Shown: positions 9,301 through 17,005 of the stretch, piece after piece
Layout of the letters: every line of letters begins with the position of its first letter
How positions within the stretch are numbered: the first letter of the stretch is position 1
Source: an uncultured Pedosphaera sp.
Lineage (GTDB): Bacteria; Verrucomicrobiota; Verrucomicrobiia; Limisphaerales; Pedosphaeraceae
NCBI GenBank assembly: GCA_903918755.1
Contig: CAIXFN010000017.1
Location: 62,001 to 126,000 of the forward strand
Direction: 5' to 3'
Length of the DNA stretch: 64,000 nucleotides
Notes under the pieces: generated by a model
What the model was told of the DNA's origin: nothing
Database searches by the model: none
The model's input: only the letters and a program-made list of their open reading frames with translations
Position numbers and translations under genes: made by a program

Positions 9301-10518
9301 CTACATGAGTTCGCGGACGGAGATACCCCGCAGTTCAAACAACCGTCGGATGGTGTCCTCGATGAGGTTGTTGGGGCAGGAAGCGCCGGCGGTAATGCCG
9401 ACGTTCAAGCGTCCCGGCGGTAGCCAATCCCGCGTTTCCACTTCCCGGCCCTGGTGCTGGTCGTAATGGACGATCAGTTTGTCGGAAACCATTTTGGCCG
9501 CATTCTTGATAAAATACGTAGGCAGCTTGGCCTCGCCCATCTCGGCGAGATGGGAGGTGTTCGAGGAGTTGTATCCCCCGATGACCAACAGAAAATCCAT
9601 CGGCTCCCGCAGCAGTTTCTCCAACGCGTCCTGCCGATCCTGCGTGGCGCCACAAATGGTATCAAAAAACCGGAAGTGGGCTTCGATCTGGTCGGCCCCA
9701 TACTTCTGCGTCATCGCCTGCTTGAGCCGGCGCTGCACCTCCTCGGTTTCCCCGCGGAGCATGGTGGTTTGATTCGCCACCCCGATTGCCTGCAAATGGA
9801 TGTCCGGATCAAACCCCTCGGAAAACGCCCCTTTAAACTTTTGCAGGAATTCGTCCTTCTTGCCGCCGTGCAGGATGTAATTGCAGACGTAATCCGTCTC
9901 CGCCAGCGTGAAGACCACCAGGTAATGCCCGCCACCGCTCGTGGTTTGCGAACTGGTCGCCTTCGTTTCCTCGTGCCAGGCCTTCCCGTGAATGATGCTG
10001 GTCACCCGGTCCTTGGAATATTGCCGGACCCGCTTCCACACGCTCATCACATCCCCGCAGGTGGTGTCCACAAATTCACAACCCTTGGCTGCCAACTGGG
10101 CGCGCGTGGCGACTTCGGTGCCGAAAGCTGGAATGATGACGACGTCCTCGCGCTGTACCTCCTCGATGTCGGCATTCTTCTCCTTTCCGGAGAGAAACCG
10201 CACCCCCATCGCCCGGATTTGGTCATTCACCTCGGGATTATGGATGATCTCGCCCAAAATGTAGATATTCCGCTCCGGATAGGCCTTGCGGGCGGCGTAC
10301 GCCAGATCGATGGCCCGCTCAACGCCGTAGCAAAAGCCAAATTCCTTGGCCAGCTTCACCGTGAGCAGCCCGTCGGCCGACAGCACGTGACCGTTGGCGC
10401 GAATCCTTTCCACCAGTTCACTGCGATAGTGCGAAAGGACCTGGGCCTGGACGGCCTCCATGATTTCCGGCCGGCGAAGATTGATCTTCCGCGGCTCTCC
10501 CGACGATTCGGTTGACAT
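9301..10518 (-). CDS. ispH: 4-hydroxy-3-methylbut-2-enyl diphosphate reductase
   Basis: 405 aa from ATG 10518; an in-frame upstream extension into the DUF420 gene is out of character and was dropped. IspH performs the last step of the MEP pathway, reducing HMBPP to IPP/DMAPP with a [4Fe-4S] cluster. Cluster cysteines are visible in AKEFGFCYGVERAI, EFVDTTCGDV and ITAGASCPNNLIEDTI; the substrate loop shows as VIGGYNSSNTSHLAE. The length (~400 aa against ~310 in E. coli) and the internal inserts match the longer cyanobacterial/plant-like form. It sits 65 bp downstream of the oxidase assembly gene DUF420 on the same strand; supply of isoprenoid for the haem A farnesyl tail gives a loose functional link. 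Confidence 0.93.
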   Translation of the reverse strand: MSTESSGEPRKINLRRPEIMEAVQAQVLSHYRSELVERIRANGHVLSADGLLTVKLAKEFGFCYGVERAIDLAYAARKAYPERNIYILGEIIHNPEVNDQIRAMGVRFLSGKEKNADIEEVQREDVVIIPAFGTEVATRAQLAAKGCEFVDTTCGDVMSVWKRVRQYSKDRVTSIIHGKAWHEETKATSSQTTSGGGHYLVVFTLAETDYVCNYILHGGKKDEFLQKFKGAFSEGFDPDIHLQAIGVANQTTMLRGETEEVQRRLKQAMTQKYGADQIEAHFRFFDTICGATQDRQDALEKLLREPMDFLLVIGGYNSSNTSHLAEMGEAKLPTYFIKNAAKMVSDKLIVHYDQHQGREVETRDWLPPGRLNVGITAGASCPNNLIEDTIRRLFELRGISVRELM

Positions 10519-10583
10519 ACCTTGATTTACGATAACACGGGACTCCGACCCGTCCAGCCCAATCCCGGTTGGCGCCGGGGGAT

Positions 10584-11027
10584 TCACTTTTGAGGAAATT
10601 TGACGTACAGCAAATAATAGATCACCACCCCGGTGACGGAGACGTACATCCACAGCGGCCAGGTCCACCGGGCAATTTTCCGGTGCAATTCCACCTTCCC
10701 TTTGATCGCGCGGCTGAGGGTCATGAAAATCATCGGAACAATCACTACCGCCAGCAGCGTATGGGTCAGCAGCAGGGTCAAGTAAATGGGCCGAAACCAC
10801 GCCGGGTCTTTGAACACCGTCGGCCCCCGGTGCAGCACGTACGCCAGATAAAAATGGTAGGTCAGGTAGCAGGCGAGAAAGAGCGTGGAGGTCACGAACG
10901 CCGCGATCATGCAATTGCGATGGGCGACGATGTTCTTCCGCCGGATAAAAACGTAACCCGCGGTCAGGAAGACCGCACTCAACGCGTTGAGCGACCCGTT
11001 CACCGCCGGGAGATCCAGAATGGTCAT
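10584..11027 (-). CDS. DUF420 membrane protein (cytochrome oxidase assembly-associated)
   Basis: 147 aa with four predicted membrane segments and little else (for example LSAVFLTAGYVFI near the N-terminus and WPLWMYVSVTGVVIYYLLYV near the end), matching DUF420/CtaM-like proteins. In Bacillus a related protein (CtaM) is needed for active aa3-type oxidase. Conserved histidines in RRKNIVAHRNCM, LTYHFYLAY and LLTHTLLAVV could sit in the membrane. The start codon overlaps the stop of the SCO gene by four bases (ATGA), so the two are translationally coupled. Its last place in the oxidase run supports an assembly role. Confidence 0.85.
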   Translation of the reverse strand: MTILDLPAVNGSLNALSAVFLTAGYVFIRRKNIVAHRNCMIAAFVTSTLFLACYLTYHFYLAYVLHRGPTVFKDPAWFRPIYLTLLLTHTLLAVVIVPMIFMTLSRAIKGKVELHRKIARWTWPLWMYVSVTGVVIYYLLYVKFPQK

Positions 11028-11734
11028 GGTTTGCTTTTTTCCGTCAGCAGTTGTTTCATCGCGGCAATCGCTTGAGCCACCGCGGCGGGATCTTCGGAAT
11101 TATAGTAGGCGTGAACCTGCCCATTGGCATCGGTCCAACCCCGCACCTGGCCAAACTTATCCACCACCACGAAAAAGGTGCTGTGAATGAACAAATCATC
11201 CGGCGATTCCCGTTCCGCGGGAGTTTTGTCCACCGCCACAAATTTGAAATCATTGATTTCCAAACGGCGGATTTCCGGCTTCGCGCCGCTCAGAAACCAC
11301 CACCGGTTGGAATCGGCGCCAAAGCGATCCGCATACCGGTGCATCACCGCCGGCGTATCATACTCCGGATCGCTGGTCAGGGAAACAAATCGTAGCGCTT
11401 GGCCGGCGGGGAGCGATGATTGCATTGCCGCCAGTTGCCGGGTCATGCGCGCACAGGGTCCCGGACAGCGCGTAAAAATGACGTCGGTCAGCCAAACCTG
11501 CCCCCGCAGGGAATCCAGTGAAATTGGCTCCTGATTTTGGTTGGTGAGGTGAAAGTTTGAAATTTGGCCAAGCACGGGCAGGGAAACCGGGTGGTCCCCC
11601 CAGCGCGCCCAGGAAAGCACTCCAATAAAAAAGAGCAACCCCACTCCCAGAACAGCCAAAACCACCCGTTCGAGCTGGCGGCCGTTTTGTTCCGGAACCG
11701 ATGCCGGAGTCGTGGGAAGATCCCCGTTATTCAA
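11024..11734 (-). CDS. SCO1/SenC/PrrC copper chaperone
   Basis: About 236 aa. An N-terminal anchor (LERVVLAVLGVGLLFFIG) precedes a periplasmic thioredoxin-fold domain with the copper-binding CxxxC motif (FTRCPGPCARM) and the distal histidine in FIHSTFFVVVDK. SCO proteins insert copper into the CuA site of oxidase subunit II, whose gene is directly upstream. The start is uncertain: the first in-frame ATG (11797) would overlap coxB by 71 bp and encode an unlikely Ser/Arg/Pro-rich leader; a TTG at 11734, right at the coxB stop, fits coupling better and is used here. Confidence 0.87.
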   Translation of the reverse strand: MNNGDLPTTPASVPEQNGRQLERVVLAVLGVGLLFFIGVLSWARWGDHPVSLPVLGQISNFHLTNQNQEPISLDSLRGQVWLTDVIFTRCPGPCARMTRQLAAMQSSLPAGQALRFVSLTSDPEYDTPAVMHRYADRFGADSNRWWFLSGAKPEIRRLEINDFKFVAVDKTPAERESPDDLFIHSTFFVVVDKFGQVRGWTDANGQVHAYYNSEDPAAVAQAIAAMKQLLTEKSKP

Positions 11735-12482
11735 AACTGGCGGCCGGCTTGGCCTTGGAAGCGAGCCACTTTTCGTAATCCGCCTGACTGTCGACATACA
11801 TCCGGCCCATGGCCATGGAGGAATGACCGTTGCCGCAAAGCTGGGCGCAGTTGATCTGGTAAACGCCGATCTTCGTGGGGGTGAATTGCAGCGGGATCAT
11901 CATCCCAGGGATGGCGTCCTGCGTCACGCGCATGGCAATCACTTTGAAGGAATGAATGACATCCTTCGAGCTCAACCGGATGATGACCGGCTTGTCCACC
12001 GGCACATGAATCTCGCCCAACATCGGCGGAAGATCATCCTTGCCCTTGGGATCCGACTTGTCAAAACCCCAGGGATTGTCCGAGCTCACGAGGCTTAAAT
12101 CTTGTTTGCAAAAGACTCCGTCCGCACCGGGATAAAAAACATTCCAGTTAAATTGCTGCGCCACCACCTTGACCACCGTGGCTTCGCCGTCCTTCGGGAA
12201 CCCCTCCACCGCCCGACCCCACAGCGGAACGGCAAAACCGACCAGCAGGACCGCTTCCGCCAGCACCACCGCGCCTTCAATCCAGCTCGAAGCGTGGCTG
12301 CGGATGCCGACGTAATCCGCTTTCGGATTGGACCATTTGTTAAATTTGGCCAGCGCCACCAGGAAATAAATCAACCAACCAACAAAAAGCGCCCCCATCA
12401 GGTAATGGACGTAAATGACCAGCTTGTCGACATCAGCGCCGTGCTTGGACGCGAGGACAGGCAAATTTAAGATTTTCTCCAT
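11727..12482 (-). CDS. coxB: Cytochrome c oxidase subunit II
   Basis: 251 aa from ATG 12482. Two transmembrane helices (YLMGALFVGWLIYFLVAL and AVVLAEAVLLVGFAVPLW) are followed by a periplasmic cupredoxin domain. The CuA site is complete: an upstream histidine in SKDVIHSFKV, then NCAQLCGNGHSSMAMGRMYV, giving C-x3-C-x3-H-x2-M. The aromatic electron-entry patch appears as QQFNWNVFYPG. No cytochrome c domain is fused to the C-terminus, so this is not a caa3 enzyme and needs a separate electron donor. In this operon coxB lies after subunits I, III and IV instead of first. Confidence 0.95.
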   Translation of the reverse strand: MEKILNLPVLASKHGADVDKLVIYVHYLMGALFVGWLIYFLVALAKFNKWSNPKADYVGIRSHASSWIEGAVVLAEAVLLVGFAVPLWGRAVEGFPKDGEATVVKVVAQQFNWNVFYPGADGVFCKQDLSLVSSDNPWGFDKSDPKGKDDLPPMLGEIHVPVDKPVIIRLSSKDVIHSFKVIAMRVTQDAIPGMMIPLQFTPTKIGVYQINCAQLCGNGHSSMAMGRMYVDSQADYEKWLASKAKPAASFE

Positions 12483-12489
12483 AAAATTA

Positions 12490-12768
12490 TCAGACTTTAT
12501 CCGCCGCTTCCGCCGGTTGGGCGACCGCGGCCTCGGCCGCTGCGACCGCAGCCGCGCGCCGGACCAAATAAACTCCAAAACTGGCAAAACCGCTCAACAC
12601 GGTCCCCACCACCACCAGCAGCGCCAAAATGCCCCAATTCATCCCCGCCGCGAGCGGGGAATCACTCTGCCCGAAACAGGCAGCGCAGGCCAGCGCTGGC
12701 CGGGCCGACAAGACCAAACCAAAGACCGGCGTCAGCAGGAGGAATTTGCGGTAAAAGGTGCGGCTCAT
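12490..12768 (-). CDS. Small oxidase-operon membrane protein with CxxC motif
   Basis: 92 aa from ATG 12768. A signal-like hydrophobic N-terminus (YRKFLLLTPVFGLVLSARPA) leads to LACAACFGQSDSPLAAGMN (cysteines 28 and 31), then one membrane helix (WGILALLVVVGTVLSGFASF) and an Ala-rich charged tail. No named family recognised. Its start overlaps the stop of the preceding small gene by four bases and its stop is 7 bp from coxB, so it is firmly inside the oxidase operon. The paired cysteines just outside the membrane would suit metal or thiol chemistry in oxidase assembly; that is inference. Confidence 0.7.
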   Translation of the reverse strand: MSRTFYRKFLLLTPVFGLVLSARPALACAACFGQSDSPLAAGMNWGILALLVVVGTVLSGFASFGVYLVRRAAAVAAAEAAVAQPAEAADKV

Positions 12769-12974
12769 ATATAGCTGACGTTCTTGAACTTCCGCAGAAA
12801 GAAGCGCTCGTAAACCACCAGCCCAAGACCCGCTAGAATGGCCACGATGCCGGAGGCCAGATCGGTCCATTCCCCAATGGGCGAAAAATAATTCAGGAAC
12901 GACCAGGTGGCAAAGCCAAAGGCCATCAGGATCGAAGCGATGATGAAAACCAGATGGAAGGCTTTGAGTGACAT
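12765..12974 (-). CDS. Small two-helix membrane protein of the oxidase operon
   Basis: 69 aa with two membrane helices (AFHLVFIIASILMAFGFATW and LASGIVAILAGLGLVVYERF) and a basic C-terminus (FLRKFKNVSYI). It starts one base after the subunit IV stop and its end overlaps the next gene by four bases (ATGA). No family name can be given. Position between subunit IV and coxB suggests either an accessory subunit or an assembly factor. The short length and near-perfect gene packing support it as a real gene and not a chance frame. Confidence 0.7.
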   Translation of the reverse strand: MSLKAFHLVFIIASILMAFGFATWSFLNYFSPIGEWTDLASGIVAILAGLGLVVYERFFLRKFKNVSYI

Positions 12975-12975
12975 A

Positions 12976-13326
12976 TTATTGGTGGATGGCGTTGCCCGGC
13001 TGCATCGACCAGATGGTCAAATACATCAGCGACGCCACAAAGAACACGGTGGCGATGAGAATCGAATAAATCATCTTCTTCTCCGAAATCAGATGCATGA
13101 AATACCCGGCCACCAGGAACCCTTTGATGGATGCGATAAAAAGGGCAATGGCTACGGTCAGGGCCACGCTTTCAATTGGCAGGTAGGAGGCGCCGACCGT
13201 GATGACGGTCCCAACGATCAGGGCGATGAAGACCGCGATGTAGCGTTTGACATGACTTTTGACGTCGTGATCATCGTGACCGCTGTGGTCGCTGTGGCCG
13301 CTATGGGCTTGGGTAGGGTGACTCAT
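12976..13326 (-). CDS. Cytochrome c oxidase subunit IV-type protein
   Basis: 116 aa from ATG 13326. A His/Asp-rich N-terminus (HSGHSDHSGHDDHDVKSHV) is followed by three membrane helices, including IAVFIALIVGTVITVGASYL and SILIATVFFVASLMYLTIW, the layout of the prokaryotic subunit IV/CyoD-like family. The segment IKGFLVAGYFMHLISEKK between helices 2 and 3 is typical. The histidine-rich tail might bind Cu or Zn before oxidase assembly (inference). It starts 4 bp after the coxC stop. Confidence 0.87.
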   Translation of the reverse strand: MSHPTQAHSGHSDHSGHDDHDVKSHVKRYIAVFIALIVGTVITVGASYLPIESVALTVAIALFIASIKGFLVAGYFMHLISEKKMIYSILIATVFFVASLMYLTIWSMQPGNAIHQ

Positions 13327-13330
13327 AGGC

Positions 13331-14113
13331 TCAAAGGAGATAAAGAACGGGGAAAAGGAAAATCCAGACCAAATCCACGAAATGCCAGAACAAGCCGGAA
13401 ACTTCGATCCGGTTGGTATAACGCTCAGGATCCGTTTTCCACATGACCGCACCCGGGCCCCACAGGAAGGCAATCACCAGGGCGCCACCGATGACGTGCA
13501 AGGCATGCAAACCGGTGAGGGTGAAATAAATCGCGAGATAAGTGGAGTGCCACGGACCATAATTCTCCATGTACTTCACGTCCTCTTTCTTGACGGTGAT
13601 TTCCTCGTGCTTGATCTCCCGTTCCTGATACGCGTGGGTGACCTTCGCCGCTTCGGCTTTGTTCACATAGTGGGCGTGGTGCAGCACATATTCCGTGGCC
13701 GTGGTTTCCTTCAAGTGCCCGTCCGCCACCCGGCCATCTTTCAGCTGGATTTCGTAATGGGAGAACTTGTCGTTGTATTCGTAGGATTTGATGCCCAGGA
13801 ATCCCAACGCGCAGACCAAGGTGACCGTCTGGTACCGGCGGAAGGCCGCGAAATCCTTCATTTTCAGCGAGGCCCAAGCCATTACCACCGTGATGCTGGA
13901 AACGATGAGGACGATGGTATTGATCGTGCCGAGAGGGATGTTCAGCAAACCGTGGGGCCAATCGCCCGGCGCGGCGCCCACGCGCAACAGGATGTAGGAG
14001 GAAAACAACGCCCCGAAGAGCATCACTTCCGAGGCCAGGAACAGCCAAATGCCCAGTTTGGCATTGAAAAGACCGGTGTCTTTCCGGGGTTCAGTTTGGT
14101 AGGGGATGTCCAT
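13331..14113 (-). CDS. coxC: Cytochrome c oxidase subunit III
   Basis: 260 aa. It has the shorter subunit III form with five or so helices, beginning at [20 protein letters not shown] and ending with [20 protein letters not shown], the latter holding the conserved H-x2-D near the C-terminus. Between the N-terminal and C-terminal helical blocks there is a charged insert of ~70 residues (roughly 90-165) rich in His, Lys and Glu ([18 protein letters not shown]); it may form an extra-membrane domain. It lies 24 bp after coxA and 4 bp before subunit IV. Confidence 0.93.
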   Translation of the reverse strand: MDIPYQTEPRKDTGLFNAKLGIWLFLASEVMLFGALFSSYILLRVGAAPGDWPHGLLNIPLGTINTIVLIVSSITVVMAWASLKMKDFAAFRRYQTVTLVCALGFLGIKSYEYNDKFSHYEIQLKDGRVADGHLKETTATEYVLHHAHYVNKAEAAKVTHAYQEREIKHEEITVKKEDVKYMENYGPWHSTYLAIYFTLTGLHALHVIGGALVIAFLWGPGAVMWKTDPERYTNRIEVSGLFWHFVDLVWIFLFPVLYLL

Positions 14114-14137
14114 GAATCTTGCGAGTGGCCGTTAAAA

Positions 14138-15940
14138 TTAGGCTTGGTTTTGGGGCGTGAAGTCGGTTTTTTGACCGGGAACACTATATTCATAGGGTCC
14201 GCGGTAAACGGCGATCGGTTTGACGAAATTGCCATGGGGCGGGGGCGTGGGGGTCTGCCATTCCAGCGTCGTCGCATCCCAGGGATTGTCCGAAGTGATT
14301 TCCTTGCCGTGCTTGATGCTCCAGAAGAAATTGATGATGAACGGGATTTGCGCGAGGCCCAGGCCGATGGCCGCGACCGAAACAAATTGGTTCAGCCAGA
14401 TGATGTTGTCCGTCAGGCCCCCGATGGCACCCGGCACCTTGGCCGCCGAGTAATTGATGCCGCCGTCCGCCATGCGTCGCAGCATGCCGCTCAGCCCCTG
14501 GGCGAACATCGGCATGAACACCATGTTCATGAAGAAAATGGAACCGACGAAGTGGACTTTGCCCCAGAACTCGCTCATGAACCGCCCGGTCATTTTCGGA
14601 TACCAGTAGTAGATTCCCGCGAAGAGCGCAAAAATGGTCCCCGGCGCCACCACGTAATGGAAGTGGGCAATGACATAATAGGTGTCATGGAGATGGAGAT
14701 CGCTGAAGTTGAACCCGAGCGGCAACCCGGTCAACCCACCAATACCGAACATCGGCAGAAAGGCCAGCGCGAAGAGCATCGGCACGTTAAAGCGGATCGA
14801 ACCACCCCAGAGCGAAAGGAACATGCAGGTGAGAATAATCACGGACGGAATCGAAATGATCATCGTCGTGGTCTGGAAGAAGGTGCTGATCTTCGTGCCC
14901 ATGCCGGTCATATACATATGATGCGCCCACACGATGAACGAAACGAACCCGATCACGAGCGAGGAGTAAACGAGGGATTTGTAACCCCAGATGGGTTTGC
15001 GCGTATTGTTGGCGATGACTTCGGCCACAATCCCCATCGCGGGCAGGATCAAAACGTACACTTCGGGATGACCCAGGAACCAGAACAGATGCTGCCAAAG
15101 CAACGGATTACCGCCGCCACTGATGTGCCCGCCCGCAACCGACAGCCCCGTGGGCAGGAAGAAGCTGGTATGGGCCAATTTGTCCATCAATTGCATGATG
15201 CCCGCGGCTTCCAGCGGCGGGAATGCCAGCAACAAAAGGAACCCGGTCACGAATTGCGCCCAAACAAAGAAGGGCAAACGCATCCAGGTCATTCCCGGCG
15301 CCCGCAGTTGGATGATGGTGGCGAGAAAATTAACGGCGCCAAGCAGCGATGAGGTGATCAGGAACACCAGGCCCGTCAGCAAAAAGACCTGACCATTCGT
15401 TTGAATCGTGGTCGCCAAAGGTGAATAGGAAGTCCAGCCGGCTTGGGCCGCGCCACCGGGGACGAAAAAGCTCACCAACATGATGATCCCGCCCATCAGG
15501 TAAACGTGATAGCTCGCCATGTTGATGCGGGGGAAAGCCATGTCGATCGCGCCGATTTGCAACGGCACCACGTAGTTACCGAACGCGGCAAAGGCCAGGG
15601 GCACCACGCCGAGGAACACCATGATCGTGCCGTGCATCGCTCCGAACTCGTTGTAAAGATCCGCGCTGATCACGCCTTTGGCCGCGACGTCGCCCAGGAT
15701 CTTTTCCAACAAACCGCCCACCAAGGGAAGCGGTTCGCCGGGCCGGGCGATCGACCAGCGCATCATCATCATCAGGCTGAATCCAAACAGCAGGAACAAC
15801 AGCGACGTAATGCCGTACTGGATGCCGATGGTCTTGTGGTCCGTGGAAAAAACGTATTTCCGCAGGAATCCCAATTCCTCGTGATGGGAATCGTGGGCCC
15901 CGATATGCGGTAGAGCGTGACTGGATGCCTGCGTACTCAT
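14138..15940 (-). CDS. coxA: Cytochrome c oxidase subunit I (haem-copper oxidase)
   Basis: 600 aa, twelve-helix catalytic subunit. Haem and CuB ligands are all present: H103 (FGAMHGTIMVF), H291 with the cross-linked Y295 (FLGHPEVYVLI), H340-H341 (VWAHHMYMTGM), and H426/H428 (YVIAHFHYVVAPG). D-pathway residues are present as D133 in GAIDMAFPR and E293 in HPEVY. The K-pathway lysine is absent: the usual IPTGVK segment reads IPSVII, with I369 at the lysine position. It lies 113 bp after ctaB and leads the coxA-coxC-subunit IV-coxB order. Confidence 0.96.
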   Translation of the reverse strand: MSTQASSHALPHIGAHDSHHEELGFLRKYVFSTDHKTIGIQYGITSLLFLLFGFSLMMMMRWSIARPGEPLPLVGGLLEKILGDVAAKGVISADLYNEFGAMHGTIMVFLGVVPLAFAAFGNYVVPLQIGAIDMAFPRINMASYHVYLMGGIIMLVSFFVPGGAAQAGWTSYSPLATTIQTNGQVFLLTGLVFLITSSLLGAVNFLATIIQLRAPGMTWMRLPFFVWAQFVTGFLLLLAFPPLEAAGIMQLMDKLAHTSFFLPTGLSVAGGHISGGGNPLLWQHLFWFLGHPEVYVLILPAMGIVAEVIANNTRKPIWGYKSLVYSSLVIGFVSFIVWAHHMYMTGMGTKISTFFQTTTMIISIPSVIILTCMFLSLWGGSIRFNVPMLFALAFLPMFGIGGLTGLPLGFNFSDLHLHDTYYVIAHFHYVVAPGTIFALFAGIYYWYPKMTGRFMSEFWGKVHFVGSIFFMNMVFMPMFAQGLSGMLRRMADGGINYSAAKVPGAIGGLTDNIIWLNQFVSVAAIGLGLAQIPFIINFFWSIKHGKEITSDNPWDATTLEWQTPTPPPHGNFVKPIAVYRGPYEYSVPGQKTDFTPQNQA

Positions 15941-16053
15941 GGTTTCAATTGCTAAATCAACGACGCGGGAAGTGCCTTCACCGGCAACCCGCGCAAAGTT
16001 TCAAAGTGCGAAAAATTACCCACCCGTTTTGGCTGTGTCAATGGCAGAAAACG

Positions 16054-16965
16054 CTAAGAAGCGTGCTTGATTTTGTCCATTACCATCACGCTCAAGAGCA
16101 GTGGGAGATAGAGGATCGACACGAAAAACAGCCGGCGGGCCCGGGCCACGCTCAGATCGCGGGAGAAACTCCAGGCATACCACAAATAGGCTCCACCCAA
16201 AACGACCGCCCCCACCAGATAAACGGGACCCGCCAGTTGCAGCACAAAGGGCGCCAGGCTGATCGGCAGCAACCCCAGCGTGTGGCTCACAGCTTGCGAT
16301 CCGGTGCGCCGCCCGTCCCGATCCACGATGGGCAGCATCACGAATCCGGCCTTGGCGTATTCGTCCCGATAAATCCAGGCAATGGCCAGGAAGTGGGGCA
16401 ACTGCCAGAAAAACAGGATGGCAAAGAGCGCCCAACCGCCCGCGCTGATCTCATTCCGCGCCGCGGTCCAGCCCATCAGGGGCGGTAGCGCGCCCGGAAT
16501 GGCGCCAATAATGGTGTTCAAAGTCGTCACCCGCTTGAGCGGGGTGTAAATAAACAGGTAACTTCCCAGGGTCACCGCCCCCAAAAGTCCGGTCAATTGA
16601 TTCACGGCCAATCCCAGATAAATCAAGCCAACGACCCCGCAAGCAGTCCCCACCAGCAGCACTGTGTTCGGCTGCATCCGCCCGGAGGGCAAGGGGCGAC
16701 GTTCCGTCCGCCGCATTTTGGCGTCCAGGTCGCGCTCCATCAATTGATTCAAGGCGGCTGCCCCGCTGGCCACCAAGGCCGTGCCCAGCATGGTATGGAA
16801 CAGGCGCCACCAATTGAGATCTCCCGGGGACCCAATGTAATATCCCACCAGCGTGGTCAACAGCACCAGGCAGGTCAGCCGCATCTTGATGAGATCGGAA
16901 AACACCGCAAAGCGGGTCTTTTCGACGAGTGCGGGAGCGGGCAGTGTCTGCGCGGTGGCCTTCAT
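16054..16965 (-). CDS. ctaB: Protohaem IX farnesyltransferase (haem O synthase)
   Basis: 303 aa UbiA-family prenyltransferase that adds a farnesyl group to haem B to give haem O. The first Asp-rich motif region is ALNQLMERDLDAKMRRTERR near residue 71 (N-x3-D with following D and RR-TxxRP), and the second region follows LKRVTTLNTIIGAIPGALP. Eight or nine hydrophobic helices are spread over the length. It is 40 bp downstream of ctaA (haem A synthase), so the two cofactor-making steps are transcribed together ahead of coxA. Confidence 0.94.
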   Translation of the reverse strand: MKATAQTLPAPALVEKTRFAVFSDLIKMRLTCLVLLTTLVGYYIGSPGDLNWWRLFHTMLGTALVASGAAALNQLMERDLDAKMRRTERRPLPSGRMQPNTVLLVGTACGVVGLIYLGLAVNQLTGLLGAVTLGSYLFIYTPLKRVTTLNTIIGAIPGALPPLMGWTAARNEISAGGWALFAILFFWQLPHFLAIAWIYRDEYAKAGFVMLPIVDRDGRRTGSQAVSHTLGLLPISLAPFVLQLAGPVYLVGAVVLGGAYLWYAWSFSRDLSVARARRLFFVSILYLPLLLSVMVMDKIKHAS

Positions 16966-17005
16966 TGGAATGGTTCGGATTGTCCGCGCCTGGTCAACTG
17001 TTGCT

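Noticed and set aside
10519-10914. 132-residue N-terminal extension of ispH
   Set aside because: It is out of frame over the DUF420 gene and unlike any IspH N-terminus; ATG 10518 gives a normal protein.
13382-15352. 656-aa plus-strand frame across coxC/coxA
   Set aside because: Antisense to two certain oxidase genes; composition is His/Arg/Asp-rich shadow sequence.
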